This document shows positions 53,782-63,058 of a stretch of DNA of 64,000 bases, in pieces (position 1 is the first letter of the stretch; each line of letters begins with the position of its first letter). The notes under the pieces are model-generated. The model made no database searches. It had not been told where the DNA came from and worked only from the letters and a program-made list of their open reading frames with translations. This DNA is from Novacetimonas pomaceti (lineage in GTDB: Bacteria > Pseudomonadota > Alphaproteobacteria > Acetobacterales > Acetobacteraceae): assembly GCF_003207955.1 (NCBI RefSeq), contig NZ_NOXG01000008.1, positions 1 to 64,000 of the forward strand, in the 5' to 3' direction. Both the position numbers and the translations under genes were made by a program.

Positions 53782-56232
53782 ATGCCAAATATAGCGAGGC
53801 GGGAAAAAATTCGTCTGTCCTGTCGGCCGGTGCTGGCAGGTTCTGCATTTTTATGGCTGCTGTCGGTTGGTTCTGCCGCCATGGCTGCGACGCAGGCAGG
53901 AAAGGCCACATCCACTGCCGCGACTGCCCATCGTCTTCATCGGCCGGCTGCTGGGGGACAGGCTGCGCATGCCCGCCCTGCCCATAGTCAGAGCACGGCT
54001 ACCCCGCATTCAGCCCCGGAAACCCTGAAGGTCAGTGTGTCGCGCATCCGTTCCCACGGGGCGGTACAGGCGGTAACGCGTCAGCAGATGGACCATTTCG
54101 TCGAAGGCACGAGCCCCAATCAGGTCCTTGCCATGACAACCCCCGGCGTCAGCTTCGCGTCCGATGATGCCTTTGGCCTCGATACCGTGGCGAATACCCT
54201 TTATATCCGTGGGTTCAGCCGTAATCAGGTCGGTGCGTCCCTTGATGGCATTCCCATGGGCGAACAGGGGTTCGGGAACATCAACGGCCTGACCGTTGAT
54301 GAAGCTGTCATTCAGGAAAACCTGTCGGGCATGACGGTTTCTCAGGGGGCCGGGGCCGTGGACACGCCATCCGCGCAGAATCTTGGCGGGGCGCTGACCT
54401 ACACCACGTCCGATCCGTTGAGCAAGGCAGGCGGGCGTGTGGGGCAGACGTTCGGCAGCTATAATGCCTTTCGCACGTTCGGTCGCGTTGACAGTGGCGT
54501 CCTGAATTCGACCGGGACGAAATTCTATGCTTCCTATGCCCGGACCGATCAGGACCTGTGGAAAGGCTTTGGCTATCAGCTGGAACAGCAGGCCAATTTC
54601 AAGCTGGTCCAGCCTGTCGGCGATCGGGGCAAGATAACGGCGATTTTCGATTATTCCAATTTTGAACAGTACAACTATATGGGGCTGACAAAGGGGCTTT
54701 GGGAAACGCAGGGGCGGAACACGACTTTCCTGAAACCCAATTACGCCCTGGCCAAGGAATACGCCTATTATGCCCAGAATGGCGGCGTGCCCGCCAATCT
54801 TCAGGGTATCCTGACGAATGACGAAATTGGCGATTATGCCTATGACGGCACGCAGACGCAGCGTAATTACCTGTCGGCTGTCACGGCGGATTTCCAGCTG
54901 TTCCCGAATGTGACGTCCAAGACCGTGGCCTATGCCCATGTGTCCAGCGGCGATTATAGCGGCACCAACCCGTACCTTGTCTCGCCAACCTCTGGTGTCG
55001 ACATGGCGATGGAAACGGGCCATATGAGCACGCAACGCATCGGCTTTACCCAGAGTTTCGATATCAAGGTCCATGATAACGATATCCAGACCGGCATCTG
55101 GTATGAAAATGTCGATTATTCGTATCCGATGCGCCTGTATGAGGACGGCGTGGACCAGGCCCATAACTCGGTCGGGGATTTCCGGGCAAGCCAGGCATCA
55201 ACCTGGTATTCGGATGCATTTAATACAAATACATTCCAGTTTTACCTGCAGGATACCTATCATATCATTCCCGGCATGACCATCAACGCCGGTTTCCGGT
55301 CGTTGCTGCAGACGACGCATGGCGGCACGAAGATGGATGATACGGCCGGCCTTGCGGACTGGAATACCTATTACAGTCATCCGGCGAATGGCAGCATGAC
55401 CGCCGCGAACGCGTTCCTGCCGCATTTCAACTGGGATTATCATTTCAAGCAAAATCACGAAGTCTATTTCGATATCGCGGAAAACATGCGCGCGTACGAC
55501 TATTCCACCCAGCAGAGCAGCGGGACCGTCTGGGGTGGACTGGGAAGTGCATCGAACCCGGCCCAGACCGTTTTCAATGAGAACAAGAAAACGCTGCGCC
55601 CGGAACGGACCTGGAACTATGTCGTGGGGTATCGCTACAATTCAAAAATGCTGACTGCCAGCGTCGATTTTTACCACACGGATTATTACAACCGTCTGGC
55701 GACCGTGACATCCGGCCCAACCACCAACCAGTATAGCGAAGTTGCGAATGTCGGCCGCGAATCAATGAATGGCGCTGACGTGCTGGCGGCCGTGCGTCCG
55801 GTAAAGGGACTGGAAATCACAAACAGCTTCAGCTGGAATGATGCAACTTATGAAGGCAGCATCAATGGGACCAGCCTGAAGGGAAGGCATCAGGTCTTTT
55901 ATCCCAAGTTCATGTACAAGGCGAACCTGAGCTATACTTGGCGTCGCGCCATGTTCAACTTCAACGCGACCTATACGGGCGGGCGTCCCCTCACCTATCT
56001 GAATGACCAGTATATTCCGGCCTACTGGACGTCAAACCTCAACGGCAGCTACAATTTCGGCAAGGTCGGGTTTGCCCGCAATATCAAGGCGACGTTCGGG
56101 ATTACCAACCTTTTCAACAAGAACTATATCGGCGGCGTGTATGGGGCCGCGAGCCTCAAGGGGGATGACAATCCCATCCTTTACGTGGCGGCGCCACGGG
56201 AATTCTTCGGATCTGTCTCCGCGCAGTTCTGA
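53782..56232 (+). CDS. TonB-dependent outer-membrane receptor, 816 aa
   Basis: A second outer-membrane transporter. A signal peptide (PVLAGSAFLWLLSVGSAAMA) ends near residue 35, followed by an Ala/His/Ser-rich linker (about 40-78). TonB box-like ETLKVSVSRI is near 80, and the plug (about 85-215) has MDHFVEGTSPNQVLAMTTPGV and LYIRGFSRNQVGASLDGIPMGEQG. The barrel ends REFFGSVSAQF with the C-terminal Phe usual for BAM-dependent barrels. Pattern and length are closer to siderophore- or small-ligand-type receptors than the first receptor. Ligand unknown. It lies upstream of the M13 peptidase with a terminator between. Confidence 0.9.
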   Translation: MPNIARREKIRLSCRPVLAGSAFLWLLSVGSAAMAATQAGKATSTAATAHRLHRPAAGGQAAHARPAHSQSTATPHSAPETLKVSVSRIRSHGAVQAVTRQQMDHFVEGTSPNQVLAMTTPGVSFASDDAFGLDTVANTLYIRGFSRNQVGASLDGIPMGEQGFGNINGLTVDEAVIQENLSGMTVSQGAGAVDTPSAQNLGGALTYTTSDPLSKAGGRVGQTFGSYNAFRTFGRVDSGVLNSTGTKFYASYARTDQDLWKGFGYQLEQQANFKLVQPVGDRGKITAIFDYSNFEQYNYMGLTKGLWETQGRNTTFLKPNYALAKEYAYYAQNGGVPANLQGILTNDEIGDYAYDGTQTQRNYLSAVTADFQLFPNVTSKTVAYAHVSSGDYSGTNPYLVSPTSGVDMAMETGHMSTQRIGFTQSFDIKVHDNDIQTGIWYENVDYSYPMRLYEDGVDQAHNSVGDFRASQASTWYSDAFNTNTFQFYLQDTYHIIPGMTINAGFRSLLQTTHGGTKMDDTAGLADWNTYYSHPANGSMTAANAFLPHFNWDYHFKQNHEVYFDIAENMRAYDYSTQQSSGTVWGGLGSASNPAQTVFNENKKTLRPERTWNYVVGYRYNSKMLTASVDFYHTDYYNRLATVTSGPTTNQYSEVANVGRESMNGADVLAAVRPVKGLEITNSFSWNDATYEGSINGTSLKGRHQVFYPKFMYKANLSYTWRRAMFNFNATYTGGRPLTYLNDQYIPAYWTSNLNGSYNFGKVGFARNIKATFGITNLFNKNYIGGVYGAASLKGDDNPILYVAAPREFFGSVSAQF

Positions 56233-56237
56233 TCATG

Positions 56238-56269
56238 GCGCGATCCGGAAACGGGTCGCGCTTTTTTTT
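56238..56269 (+). terminator. Rho-independent terminator, second TonB receptor
   Basis: A 9-bp stem with one G-U pair (GCGCGATCC, 56238-56246, with 56253-56261) and eight Ts directly after, starting six bases past the stop codon. Confidence 0.85.
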
Positions 56270-56487
56270 GTGATTATCGATACGAATCAACAACGGATAA
56301 CAGTCCTCGCGGTGTCCCCATTCCGGTTGGAAAGACTGTTATTTGAATATGATACATCCCATTGTCAGATATGCATTTCCCGATGTGAACTTCAGGTTTC
56401 TTATATGTGTGGGCGTATTGTCGTGATTCCATTTTGAGGTCAAAATGTCGCGGCTCAATCATGCTCTCGCAACAGGGAAGAGATATA

Positions 56488-58563
56488 ATGGCAGGAAAGA
56501 CAGGACGTACCATACGCGCCGGATTGATGGGGGCCACGTTGCTGGCGACCTGCGGTGCGGGGGCATCCTTTGCCGCTTCGGACGGCAACGTGGCCGAAAA
56601 TTTCGGAAGCTGGGGCTTTGACCTTGCCGGCCGCGACGCAGCCGTCGCCCCCGGGAACGACTTTTTCGAATATGCGGACGGCACGGCGGTCCGCTATATC
56701 GTCATCCCCCCTGACATGACGTCGTACGGTCCGTTCAACGAACTGGCGGAGCTGTCGCGCACGCGGGTGAAAACCATTCTGGAGGAACTGTCGGCCCATC
56801 CCGTGCAGGATCCCCAGACGATCGAACAGAAGCTGGGAACGTTTTACGCAACTTTCCTTGATGAAAAGACCATAGAGACGCGGGGCATCCATCCCCTTTC
56901 CGACGACCTGTCGAAAATACGCGCGATCGCAGGCGCCACCGATTTTGCCAGCCTGTCGGGCACGGCGCAGTATGGGTACCAGTTCACGCCTTTCGCGCTG
57001 AGCATCCAGCCCGACGCCCGCACGCCCACGAAATATACCCTGACGCTGGATCAGGCGGGCCTGGGCATGCCGGACCGGGATTATTACCTCAAGCCCGAGA
57101 TGCAGGCCAAGAAAACCGCCTACCAGAACTATGTGTCGCAGGTCCTGAACCTGATCCACTGGCCGGATGCGCGCGGGGCGTCAAACGCGATCGTGAAGCT
57201 CGAGACCTCGCTGGCGCAGGCGCACTGGGCCCGCCAGGACATGCGCGATCCTGACAAGATCTATAACCCCATGACGCTGGCTGCCCTGCAGGAAAAGGCG
57301 CCCGGTTTCGACTGGCTGTCCTATCTGCAGGCCGCGGGCGTTCCCGATGCCGTCATTCATTCGGACAACATCATCGTGGGCGAGCCTTCCGCCATCACGG
57401 CCGAGGCGCACATCCTTGCCCAGACGGACATGAAGACGCTGAAGGCATGGCTGGCTTTCCACCTTGCCGACAACGCGGCTCAGGTCCTGCCCCGCGCGTT
57501 CGTCAATGCGTCGTTCAATTTCCATGGCCGCGTCCTGTCGGGACAGCCCCAGCTGACCGCGCGGTGGAAACGTGCCGGACATGCGACCAGCGAAGCGATG
57601 GGCATGGCGCTGGGCAAGGTCTATGTCAGCCGGTATTTCCCGGCACCCTATCATGACAAGATGGTGGGCCTGACACAGGAGCTCAAGGCAGCGTTCCGGA
57701 TCCGTCTCAAGCACAATGGATGGATGGAAAAGGCAACCCGCAAGGCAGCCATCCGCAAGCTGGAAAGTTCCGCGATCCAGATCGGCTATCCCAACAAGTG
57801 GCGCGATTATACCGGCCTTGCCGTGCATAAGGACGATGCCTATGGCAATTCGGCGCGGGGCGTCGCGTTTGAATGGAATTACTGGCTGAACCATCTGGGC
57901 AAGCCGGTGGATCGCGATGAATGGGACATGACGCCGCAGACGGTCAATGCCTATAACAACCCGGTCTTTAACGAAGTCGTCTTCCCGGCCGCCATTCTCC
58001 AGCCGCCCTTCTTCAACCCGTCGGCGGACATGGCCGTCAATTACGGGGCGATCGGTGGCGTGATCGGTCACGAAATGACCCACTCCTTTGACGATGAAGG
58101 ACGCAAGTTCGACGAAAAGGGGCAGCTGCGCGACTGGTGGACCAAAAAGGACGAGGAGCGCTTCAACCAGCTTGCCGCGCGTTTCGGGACCCAGTACGAC
58201 GCGTTCGAGGTCCTGCCGGGCGTGCATGTGAACGGCAAGCTGACAATGGGCGAGAATATTGCCGACCTTGGCGGCCTGACGCTTGCGCTGGATGCCTATC
58301 ATGCTTCCCTCAAGGGCAAGAAGGCGCCGGTCATCGACGGCATGACCGGCGAACAGCGGGTCTTCCTCGGCTGGGCGCAGGTATGGCGTGAAAAGCTGCG
58401 TGACGACACGATCCGCCAGCGCGTCATCACCGATCCGCATTCGCCGCCGCGCGCGCGCGTGAACATGCCGATGCATAACATCGATGCGTGGTACAAGGCA
58501 TGGAATGTCCAGCCGGGACAGTCGCTTTACATCAAGCCGGAAGCCCGTGTGAAAATCTGGTAA
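56488..58563 (+). CDS. Exported M13-family (neprilysin/PepO-like) endopeptidase
   Basis: A zinc endopeptidase of 691 residues cutting small peptides on the amino side of hydrophobic residues. The start at 56488 follows GGGAAGAG and gives a signal peptide (AGLMGATLLATCGAGASFA, cleavage near 29). An in-frame ATG at 56407 would spoil it. The N-terminal Peptidase_M13_N domain spans about 45-430. The catalytic domain has NAYNNP near 490, the zinc site GHEMTHSFDDEGR near 528, and the distal Glu/Asp in GENIADLGGL near 588. The conserved C-terminal Trp is present as VKIW. A double hairpin separates it from the M61 gene. Confidence 0.93.
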   Translation: MAGKTGRTIRAGLMGATLLATCGAGASFAASDGNVAENFGSWGFDLAGRDAAVAPGNDFFEYADGTAVRYIVIPPDMTSYGPFNELAELSRTRVKTILEELSAHPVQDPQTIEQKLGTFYATFLDEKTIETRGIHPLSDDLSKIRAIAGATDFASLSGTAQYGYQFTPFALSIQPDARTPTKYTLTLDQAGLGMPDRDYYLKPEMQAKKTAYQNYVSQVLNLIHWPDARGASNAIVKLETSLAQAHWARQDMRDPDKIYNPMTLAALQEKAPGFDWLSYLQAAGVPDAVIHSDNIIVGEPSAITAEAHILAQTDMKTLKAWLAFHLADNAAQVLPRAFVNASFNFHGRVLSGQPQLTARWKRAGHATSEAMGMALGKVYVSRYFPAPYHDKMVGLTQELKAAFRIRLKHNGWMEKATRKAAIRKLESSAIQIGYPNKWRDYTGLAVHKDDAYGNSARGVAFEWNYWLNHLGKPVDRDEWDMTPQTVNAYNNPVFNEVVFPAAILQPPFFNPSADMAVNYGAIGGVIGHEMTHSFDDEGRKFDEKGQLRDWWTKKDEERFNQLAARFGTQYDAFEVLPGVHVNGKLTMGENIADLGGLTLALDAYHASLKGKKAPVIDGMTGEQRVFLGWAQVWREKLRDDTIRQRVITDPHSPPRARVNMPMHNIDAWYKAWNVQPGQSLYIKPEARVKIW

Positions 58564-58582
58564 TTACCCGAATGTAATGGCC

Positions 58583-58629
58583 CCTCCCTGGCGGGAGCAG
58601 GAATGTTTTTTCCTGCTCCGTCCGGGAGG
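58583..58629. terminator. Double-stem hairpin between M13 and M61 genes
   Basis: Inner stem GGAGCAGGAA (58594-58603) with TTCCTGCTCC (58610-58619), wrapped by outer stem CCTCCC with GGGAGG. The inner loop is T-rich but no T run follows, so termination may be partial, leaving some readthrough to the M61 gene. Confidence 0.6.
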
Positions 58630-58679
58630 CGGTTTCTGATGTTCGCAATGACCTGTTCAATATTTCTGGAGTATGCGTT

Positions 58680-60653
58680 TTGCGGTCTATTCTTTTGACA
58701 GGCCTGTCAGGACTGGCGGTTTTCGTGGCGATGAATGCCGCTGCTGCGGAGGTCCGCGCGGCCGCTCCGCAGCAGCTCGCCCTGCCCCCCGCGGTTCCCC
58801 CCGCCCGTGACGTGCATATGCCGGGCACCATCGCGCTGAAGGTGGACGGAACCGACCTTGCCCGCCACATCTATAATGTGCATGAAACGGTTCCGGTCCC
58901 GTCCGAACTTTCCGCCCATGGCGGGGATCTGGTGGTCCGGTATCCGATGTGGCTGCCCGGCGACCATTCGCCTACCGGCCCGATCACGCAGCTTGGCGGC
59001 CTGTCCGTCCATGCGGGCAGCCAGAGTGTCGCATGGCTTCGCGATACGGTTGACATCAGCGCCTTTCATATTCCGGTGTCCGCCGGCACCAGCAGCGTGA
59101 CGCTGGATTTCCAGATCCTGACGCCCGTGTCGCCAGAGGTCGGACGCGTGGTGATGACGCCCGACATGCTCAATGTGCAGTGGAACGCGGTCGCCCTGTA
59201 CCCGGCGGGATATTACACCCGCGACATAACGGTGTCCCCCACGCTGGTCCTGCCCCATGGGTGGCAGTACGGCACCGCGCTGCGTCCACGCGCGGGTGCC
59301 GCGCCCGGGGACAGCGTCACGTTCCAGGATACGTCGTTTGACCGCCTGGTTGATTCGCCCGTCTTTGCCGGTCATTACTTCCGTCGTTTCGACCTGACGC
59401 CCGCCCATGGCGCGCCGGTGGCCCTGAACGTCATCGCCGACCGCCCCGAGGAGCTGGAGGCAACGCCGGACCAGATCCAGGCGCACCGCAACCTGGTCCA
59501 GCAGGCCAACGCGGTCTTTGGTTCCCACCATTACGAGCATTATGACTTCCTGCTCGCCCTGACGGAGGAGCTGGGCCGTATCGGGCTTGAGCACCATCAG
59601 TCCAGCGAAAACAGCGGTCCGCGCGGCTATTTCACGAAATGGGACAAGACCTTCCCCTTCCGCGATCTGCTCCCGCATGAGTTCACCCATTCGTGGAACG
59701 GCAAATTCCGTCGCCCCGAGGATCTGTGGGCGGCCGATTTCAATACCCCGCATCGCGGTTCCCTGCTGTGGATTTATGAAGGCCAGACCCAGTACTGGGG
59801 ATATGTCCTTGCCGCGCGCAGTGGCCTGATGACCCAGCCGCAGGTCCTTGACGCGATTGCGCTGGTGGCGGCGACCTATGACGGGCGTGCCGGCCGCCTG
59901 TGGCGTCCGCTGGTCGATACGACCAATGATCCCGTGATCGCGCGGCGTACCTCCCTGTCATGGCGCAGCTGGCAGCGGAGCGAGGATTACTATTCCGAAG
60001 GCCAGCTGCTGTGGCTGGAGGCCGATACGCTCCTGCGCCAGCTTTCACACGGGCAGCATTCGCTGGATGACGTGGCGCGGCAGTTCTTCGGCGTCGATGA
60101 CGGCAGCGTCGTGACGCATACCTATCGCCGCGAGGACATGATCGCGGCACTCAACGCGGTGCAGCCGTACGACTGGGCCAAGTTCCTGCATGACCGCGTG
60201 GATGTGGTGACCCAGCACGCACCGCTGGAGGGGCTGACGCGCGGTGGTTACAAGCTGGTTTACGCGAAGGAGCCCTCCGCCTACCAGTCGGCGCGTCAGG
60301 CGCTGCTGAAGATGAACGACTACACCTTCTCCCTCGGCTTCGCCGTCAACCAGAAGGGCAAGCTGCTGAACGTCGAATGGAACAGCCCCGCATGGCAGGC
60401 CGGCCTGACGATGGACGAGGAAATCGTGGCTGTTAACGACCTGGCATACGACGGGGACACCCTGTCGGATGCGATCACCGCGGCGACCGCGGCAGGAAGC
60501 GCGCCGATCCGCCTGCTGATCCGCGCGGGTGACCGTTACAAGACGGTTTCCATCGCCTATCACGGGGGCCTGCGCTATCCCCGGCTGGAACGTATCGCCA
60601 ACACGCCCGACATGCTGGCCGATATCCTCAAGCCCCGGACGATTGCACAATGA
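58680..60653 (+). CDS. Exported M61-family glycyl aminopeptidase with PDZ domain
   Basis: A zinc aminopeptidase of 657 residues that prefers N-terminal Gly or Ala. The TTG start at 58680 has CTGGAG 8-10 bases upstream and gives a signal peptide (ILLTGLSGLAVFVAMNAAAA); no ATG in frame would keep it. The N-terminal beta domain is about 40-250. The zinc site is LPHEFTHSWNGK near 332, with the distal Glu in WIYEGQTQYWG near 364. A PDZ domain (about 540-630: FSLGFAVNQKGKLLNVEWNSPAWQAGL) may bind peptide C-termini. Its stop overlaps the S9 peptidase start as ATGA (60650-60653), so the two are coupled. Confidence 0.92.
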   Translation: MRSILLTGLSGLAVFVAMNAAAAEVRAAAPQQLALPPAVPPARDVHMPGTIALKVDGTDLARHIYNVHETVPVPSELSAHGGDLVVRYPMWLPGDHSPTGPITQLGGLSVHAGSQSVAWLRDTVDISAFHIPVSAGTSSVTLDFQILTPVSPEVGRVVMTPDMLNVQWNAVALYPAGYYTRDITVSPTLVLPHGWQYGTALRPRAGAAPGDSVTFQDTSFDRLVDSPVFAGHYFRRFDLTPAHGAPVALNVIADRPEELEATPDQIQAHRNLVQQANAVFGSHHYEHYDFLLALTEELGRIGLEHHQSSENSGPRGYFTKWDKTFPFRDLLPHEFTHSWNGKFRRPEDLWAADFNTPHRGSLLWIYEGQTQYWGYVLAARSGLMTQPQVLDAIALVAATYDGRAGRLWRPLVDTTNDPVIARRTSLSWRSWQRSEDYYSEGQLLWLEADTLLRQLSHGQHSLDDVARQFFGVDDGSVVTHTYRREDMIAALNAVQPYDWAKFLHDRVDVVTQHAPLEGLTRGGYKLVYAKEPSAYQSARQALLKMNDYTFSLGFAVNQKGKLLNVEWNSPAWQAGLTMDEEIVAVNDLAYDGDTLSDAITAATAAGSAPIRLLIRAGDRYKTVSIAYHGGLRYPRLERIANTPDMLADILKPRTIAQ

Positions 60654-62869
60654 GGCAGTCGGCACGCAACCTGCTGATGGGAAGCCTGCTGCTGGCGGCA
60701 TGGCATGGCGGGGCGCGGGCGGCCGATACCTCGCTTGACTGCTTTGCGCAGAGTGCCGCCACCCAGGGGTATTCGCTGGGTCTTCCACGTAACGCGACGC
60801 TCACGCCCGATGGGCGTGGCGCGCTGTTCCTGCGTAGTGGACCGCGCGATACTGCGCTGCAGCTGTGGCTTTATGACATCGCGAGCGGTCAGGAAACGGC
60901 CCTGACGCATGTGGCGTCAAAGGACGAGCACCTGTCGGTTGAGGAAAAGGCCCGGCGCGAACGCGCGCGCCTGACGATGACAGGCGTGACCGCGTTCGAG
61001 GTGGCGGACAACGGCAGGTCCGCCATCGCCAGCCAGGCGGGACGGCTGCTGAAGGTGAACCTGACCGATCACGGCGTTTCGGCGCTGCCGGGCGATCAGT
61101 GGGGCGCGCCGCGCCTGTCGCCGGATGGACGCTATATCGCCGCGGTCAAGGATAATGATGTCCATGTCATAGCACTTGACAGTGGCAGGTCGCATCGCGT
61201 CACGCGTGGCGGCAAGGCGGACCTGACCCATGGCGTGGCGGAATTCGCGGCGGCCGAGGAACTGGACCGTCATGACGGCATGTGGTGGTCGCCCGACAGC
61301 CGCTCCCTCGTTTATGAGGAAGCGGATCTTTCGGGGGTGGAGGAGCATTACATCGCGGACCCTGAAAATCCCGCGACGCCGCCGGTTGCCTTTCGCTATC
61401 CCAAGGCTGGCACGCCCAACGCCAAGGTGCGTCTGGGCATCATAAAACGCCACGGTGGCCATACCCGCTGGATACGCTGGGACAACAATGCCTACCCCTA
61501 TGTCGTGCGCGTGGTCTGGTCGAAGGAGACCGGGCGGCTGTCACTGGTGGTGATGAACCGTGCGCAGAGCGAGGAACGGGTGCTGGATGTCAATCCGCGC
61601 ACGGGCCGGACGACCGAACTGCTGGCGGAACATGACCCGGCATGGGTGAATATCGCGCCCACCGCGCGGACCACGGGCCTGTCCCTGCCCCACTGGCTGA
61701 AGGACGGGCAGCATTTTCTGTGGGCATCGGAACGCAGCGGGAAGTGGCAGCTGGAGATGCGGCATGCGAACGGCACGCTCGACCACGTGCTGACTCCCGC
61801 GGACCTGCCTTTTGCCTCGCTTGACGATGTTGACGAGGCGCATCATGCGATCACCTTCACGGCGACGCCGGACCGCATGGGAACGGCCGTCTATCGGCAG
61901 GATCTGGATACCGGGGCGATAACGCCGCTGGCGACGGATGCCGGGCTGCATCAGGTGCATTTCACGTCGGACCAGCATGACGCGTTTATCGACCGCTTCA
62001 ACGCCGCCGATGGAAGCGTGCATGTCACGCTGCGGGACCATGACGGCCGGGTAACGGCGACATTGCCCGACGTGGCGCAGGCCCTTCCGGCATTCAACAT
62101 GCAGTTCCTGACGGTGGGGGCGCAGGGATATGACGCGATGGTCGTCAGGCCCGTCAATTTCCGTCGCGGGCAGCGCCTGCCGGTCATCCTGTCGGTCTAT
62201 GCCGGGCCGGGATACAAGGAAGTCCTGCGCGCGCCGCGCATGCATGCGGAAAAACAGTGTCTGGCCAATCAGGGTTTCATTGTCGTCAGCCTTGATGGCC
62301 GTGGCACGCCGGGCCGTGATCGGGACTGGGAGCGCGCGATCAGGAATGACCTGATCGATGCACCGCTGGAGGATCAGGTCGCCGGGGTGAAGGCCCTGGG
62401 GCAGAAGTTCCCCGAAATGGACATGAACCGTGTCGGTGTCTATGGCTGGTCATTCGGTGGGTACTTCACCGCCATGGCGGTCATGCGGCATCCCGAACTG
62501 TTCCGCGCAGGCGTGGCTGGCGCGCCGCCGGTCGATTTTTCCGATTATGACACCGCCTATACCGAACGCTATCTCGGACTGCCGGATCAGGATGTCGCTG
62601 GCTATCGCACCAGTAATGTCCTGACATACGCAAAGAACCTGTCCCGTCCCCTGATGCTGATCCATGGGGTGACGGATGATAACGTCTATTTCATCAATAC
62701 CCTGAAGCTGACGCGTGCCCTGATTACGGCGGGACGTCCGTATGATCTGATGCTGCTGCCGGGGACGCACATGCTGTCCGATCCGACATTGCGCGCCAAT
62801 GTCTCGATTGCCCGCATGCGTTATCTGAAAGACCATCTGCCGCCGGTACGTTCCGGCAAGTCCGGATAA
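60650..62869 (+). CDS. Exported S9B dipeptidyl peptidase IV-like serine peptidase
   Basis: A 739-residue serine peptidase releasing N-terminal dipeptides, usually X-Pro or X-Ala. Signal peptide residues 7-24 (LLMGSLLLAAWHGGARA). The beta-propeller domain (about 30-480) includes the paired glutamates in AAAEELDRHDGMWWSPDS near 205 that hold the peptide N-terminus. The alpha/beta-hydrolase domain has the nucleophile in YGWSFGGYF near 600, Asp in HGVTDDNVYF near 677 and His in LPGTHML near 706. With the M1, M61 and M13 enzymes it completes a set able to reduce peptides, including proline-containing ones, to di- and tripeptides and amino acids. Confidence 0.93.
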   Translation: MRQSARNLLMGSLLLAAWHGGARAADTSLDCFAQSAATQGYSLGLPRNATLTPDGRGALFLRSGPRDTALQLWLYDIASGQETALTHVASKDEHLSVEEKARRERARLTMTGVTAFEVADNGRSAIASQAGRLLKVNLTDHGVSALPGDQWGAPRLSPDGRYIAAVKDNDVHVIALDSGRSHRVTRGGKADLTHGVAEFAAAEELDRHDGMWWSPDSRSLVYEEADLSGVEEHYIADPENPATPPVAFRYPKAGTPNAKVRLGIIKRHGGHTRWIRWDNNAYPYVVRVVWSKETGRLSLVVMNRAQSEERVLDVNPRTGRTTELLAEHDPAWVNIAPTARTTGLSLPHWLKDGQHFLWASERSGKWQLEMRHANGTLDHVLTPADLPFASLDDVDEAHHAITFTATPDRMGTAVYRQDLDTGAITPLATDAGLHQVHFTSDQHDAFIDRFNAADGSVHVTLRDHDGRVTATLPDVAQALPAFNMQFLTVGAQGYDAMVVRPVNFRRGQRLPVILSVYAGPGYKEVLRAPRMHAEKQCLANQGFIVVSLDGRGTPGRDRDWERAIRNDLIDAPLEDQVAGVKALGQKFPEMDMNRVGVYGWSFGGYFTAMAVMRHPELFRAGVAGAPPVDFSDYDTAYTERYLGLPDQDVAGYRTSNVLTYAKNLSRPLMLIHGVTDDNVYFINTLKLTRALITAGRPYDLMLLPGTHMLSDPTLRANVSIARMRYLKDHLPPVRSGKSG

Positions 62870-62915
62870 GGGGCTGTCTGGAAACAACCTTCTGAAAAAT
62901 AACAGAAGTTTTTTG

Positions 62916-62948
62916 GATGCCGCCTTTTTTTAAAAAGGCGGCATCTTT
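62916..62948. terminator. Hairpin with T run after the S9 peptidase gene
   Basis: GATGCCGCCTTTTT pairs with AAAAAGGCGGCATC (62916-62929 and 62932-62945) and is followed by TTTG. It acts as a terminator for the plus-strand run and may serve the convergent efflux gene too. Similar GCCGCC-poly(T) hairpins recur between genes in acetic acid bacteria as I recall them. Confidence 0.75.
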
Positions 62949-63058
62949 GTATTTTCCCTGCAAGGGCACTCGGGCCGATCCCGCCGACGATCATAAAAGG
63001 TCGTTGGCGGTTTTTTATCCGCCGCATCCATGAAGCAGGATGACGGACGCCCCTTTCC

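Noticed and set aside
42889..62869. A single long peptide-use operon
   Set aside because: Genes lie on both strands, and T-tailed terminators follow both TonB receptors, so several transcripts are expected.
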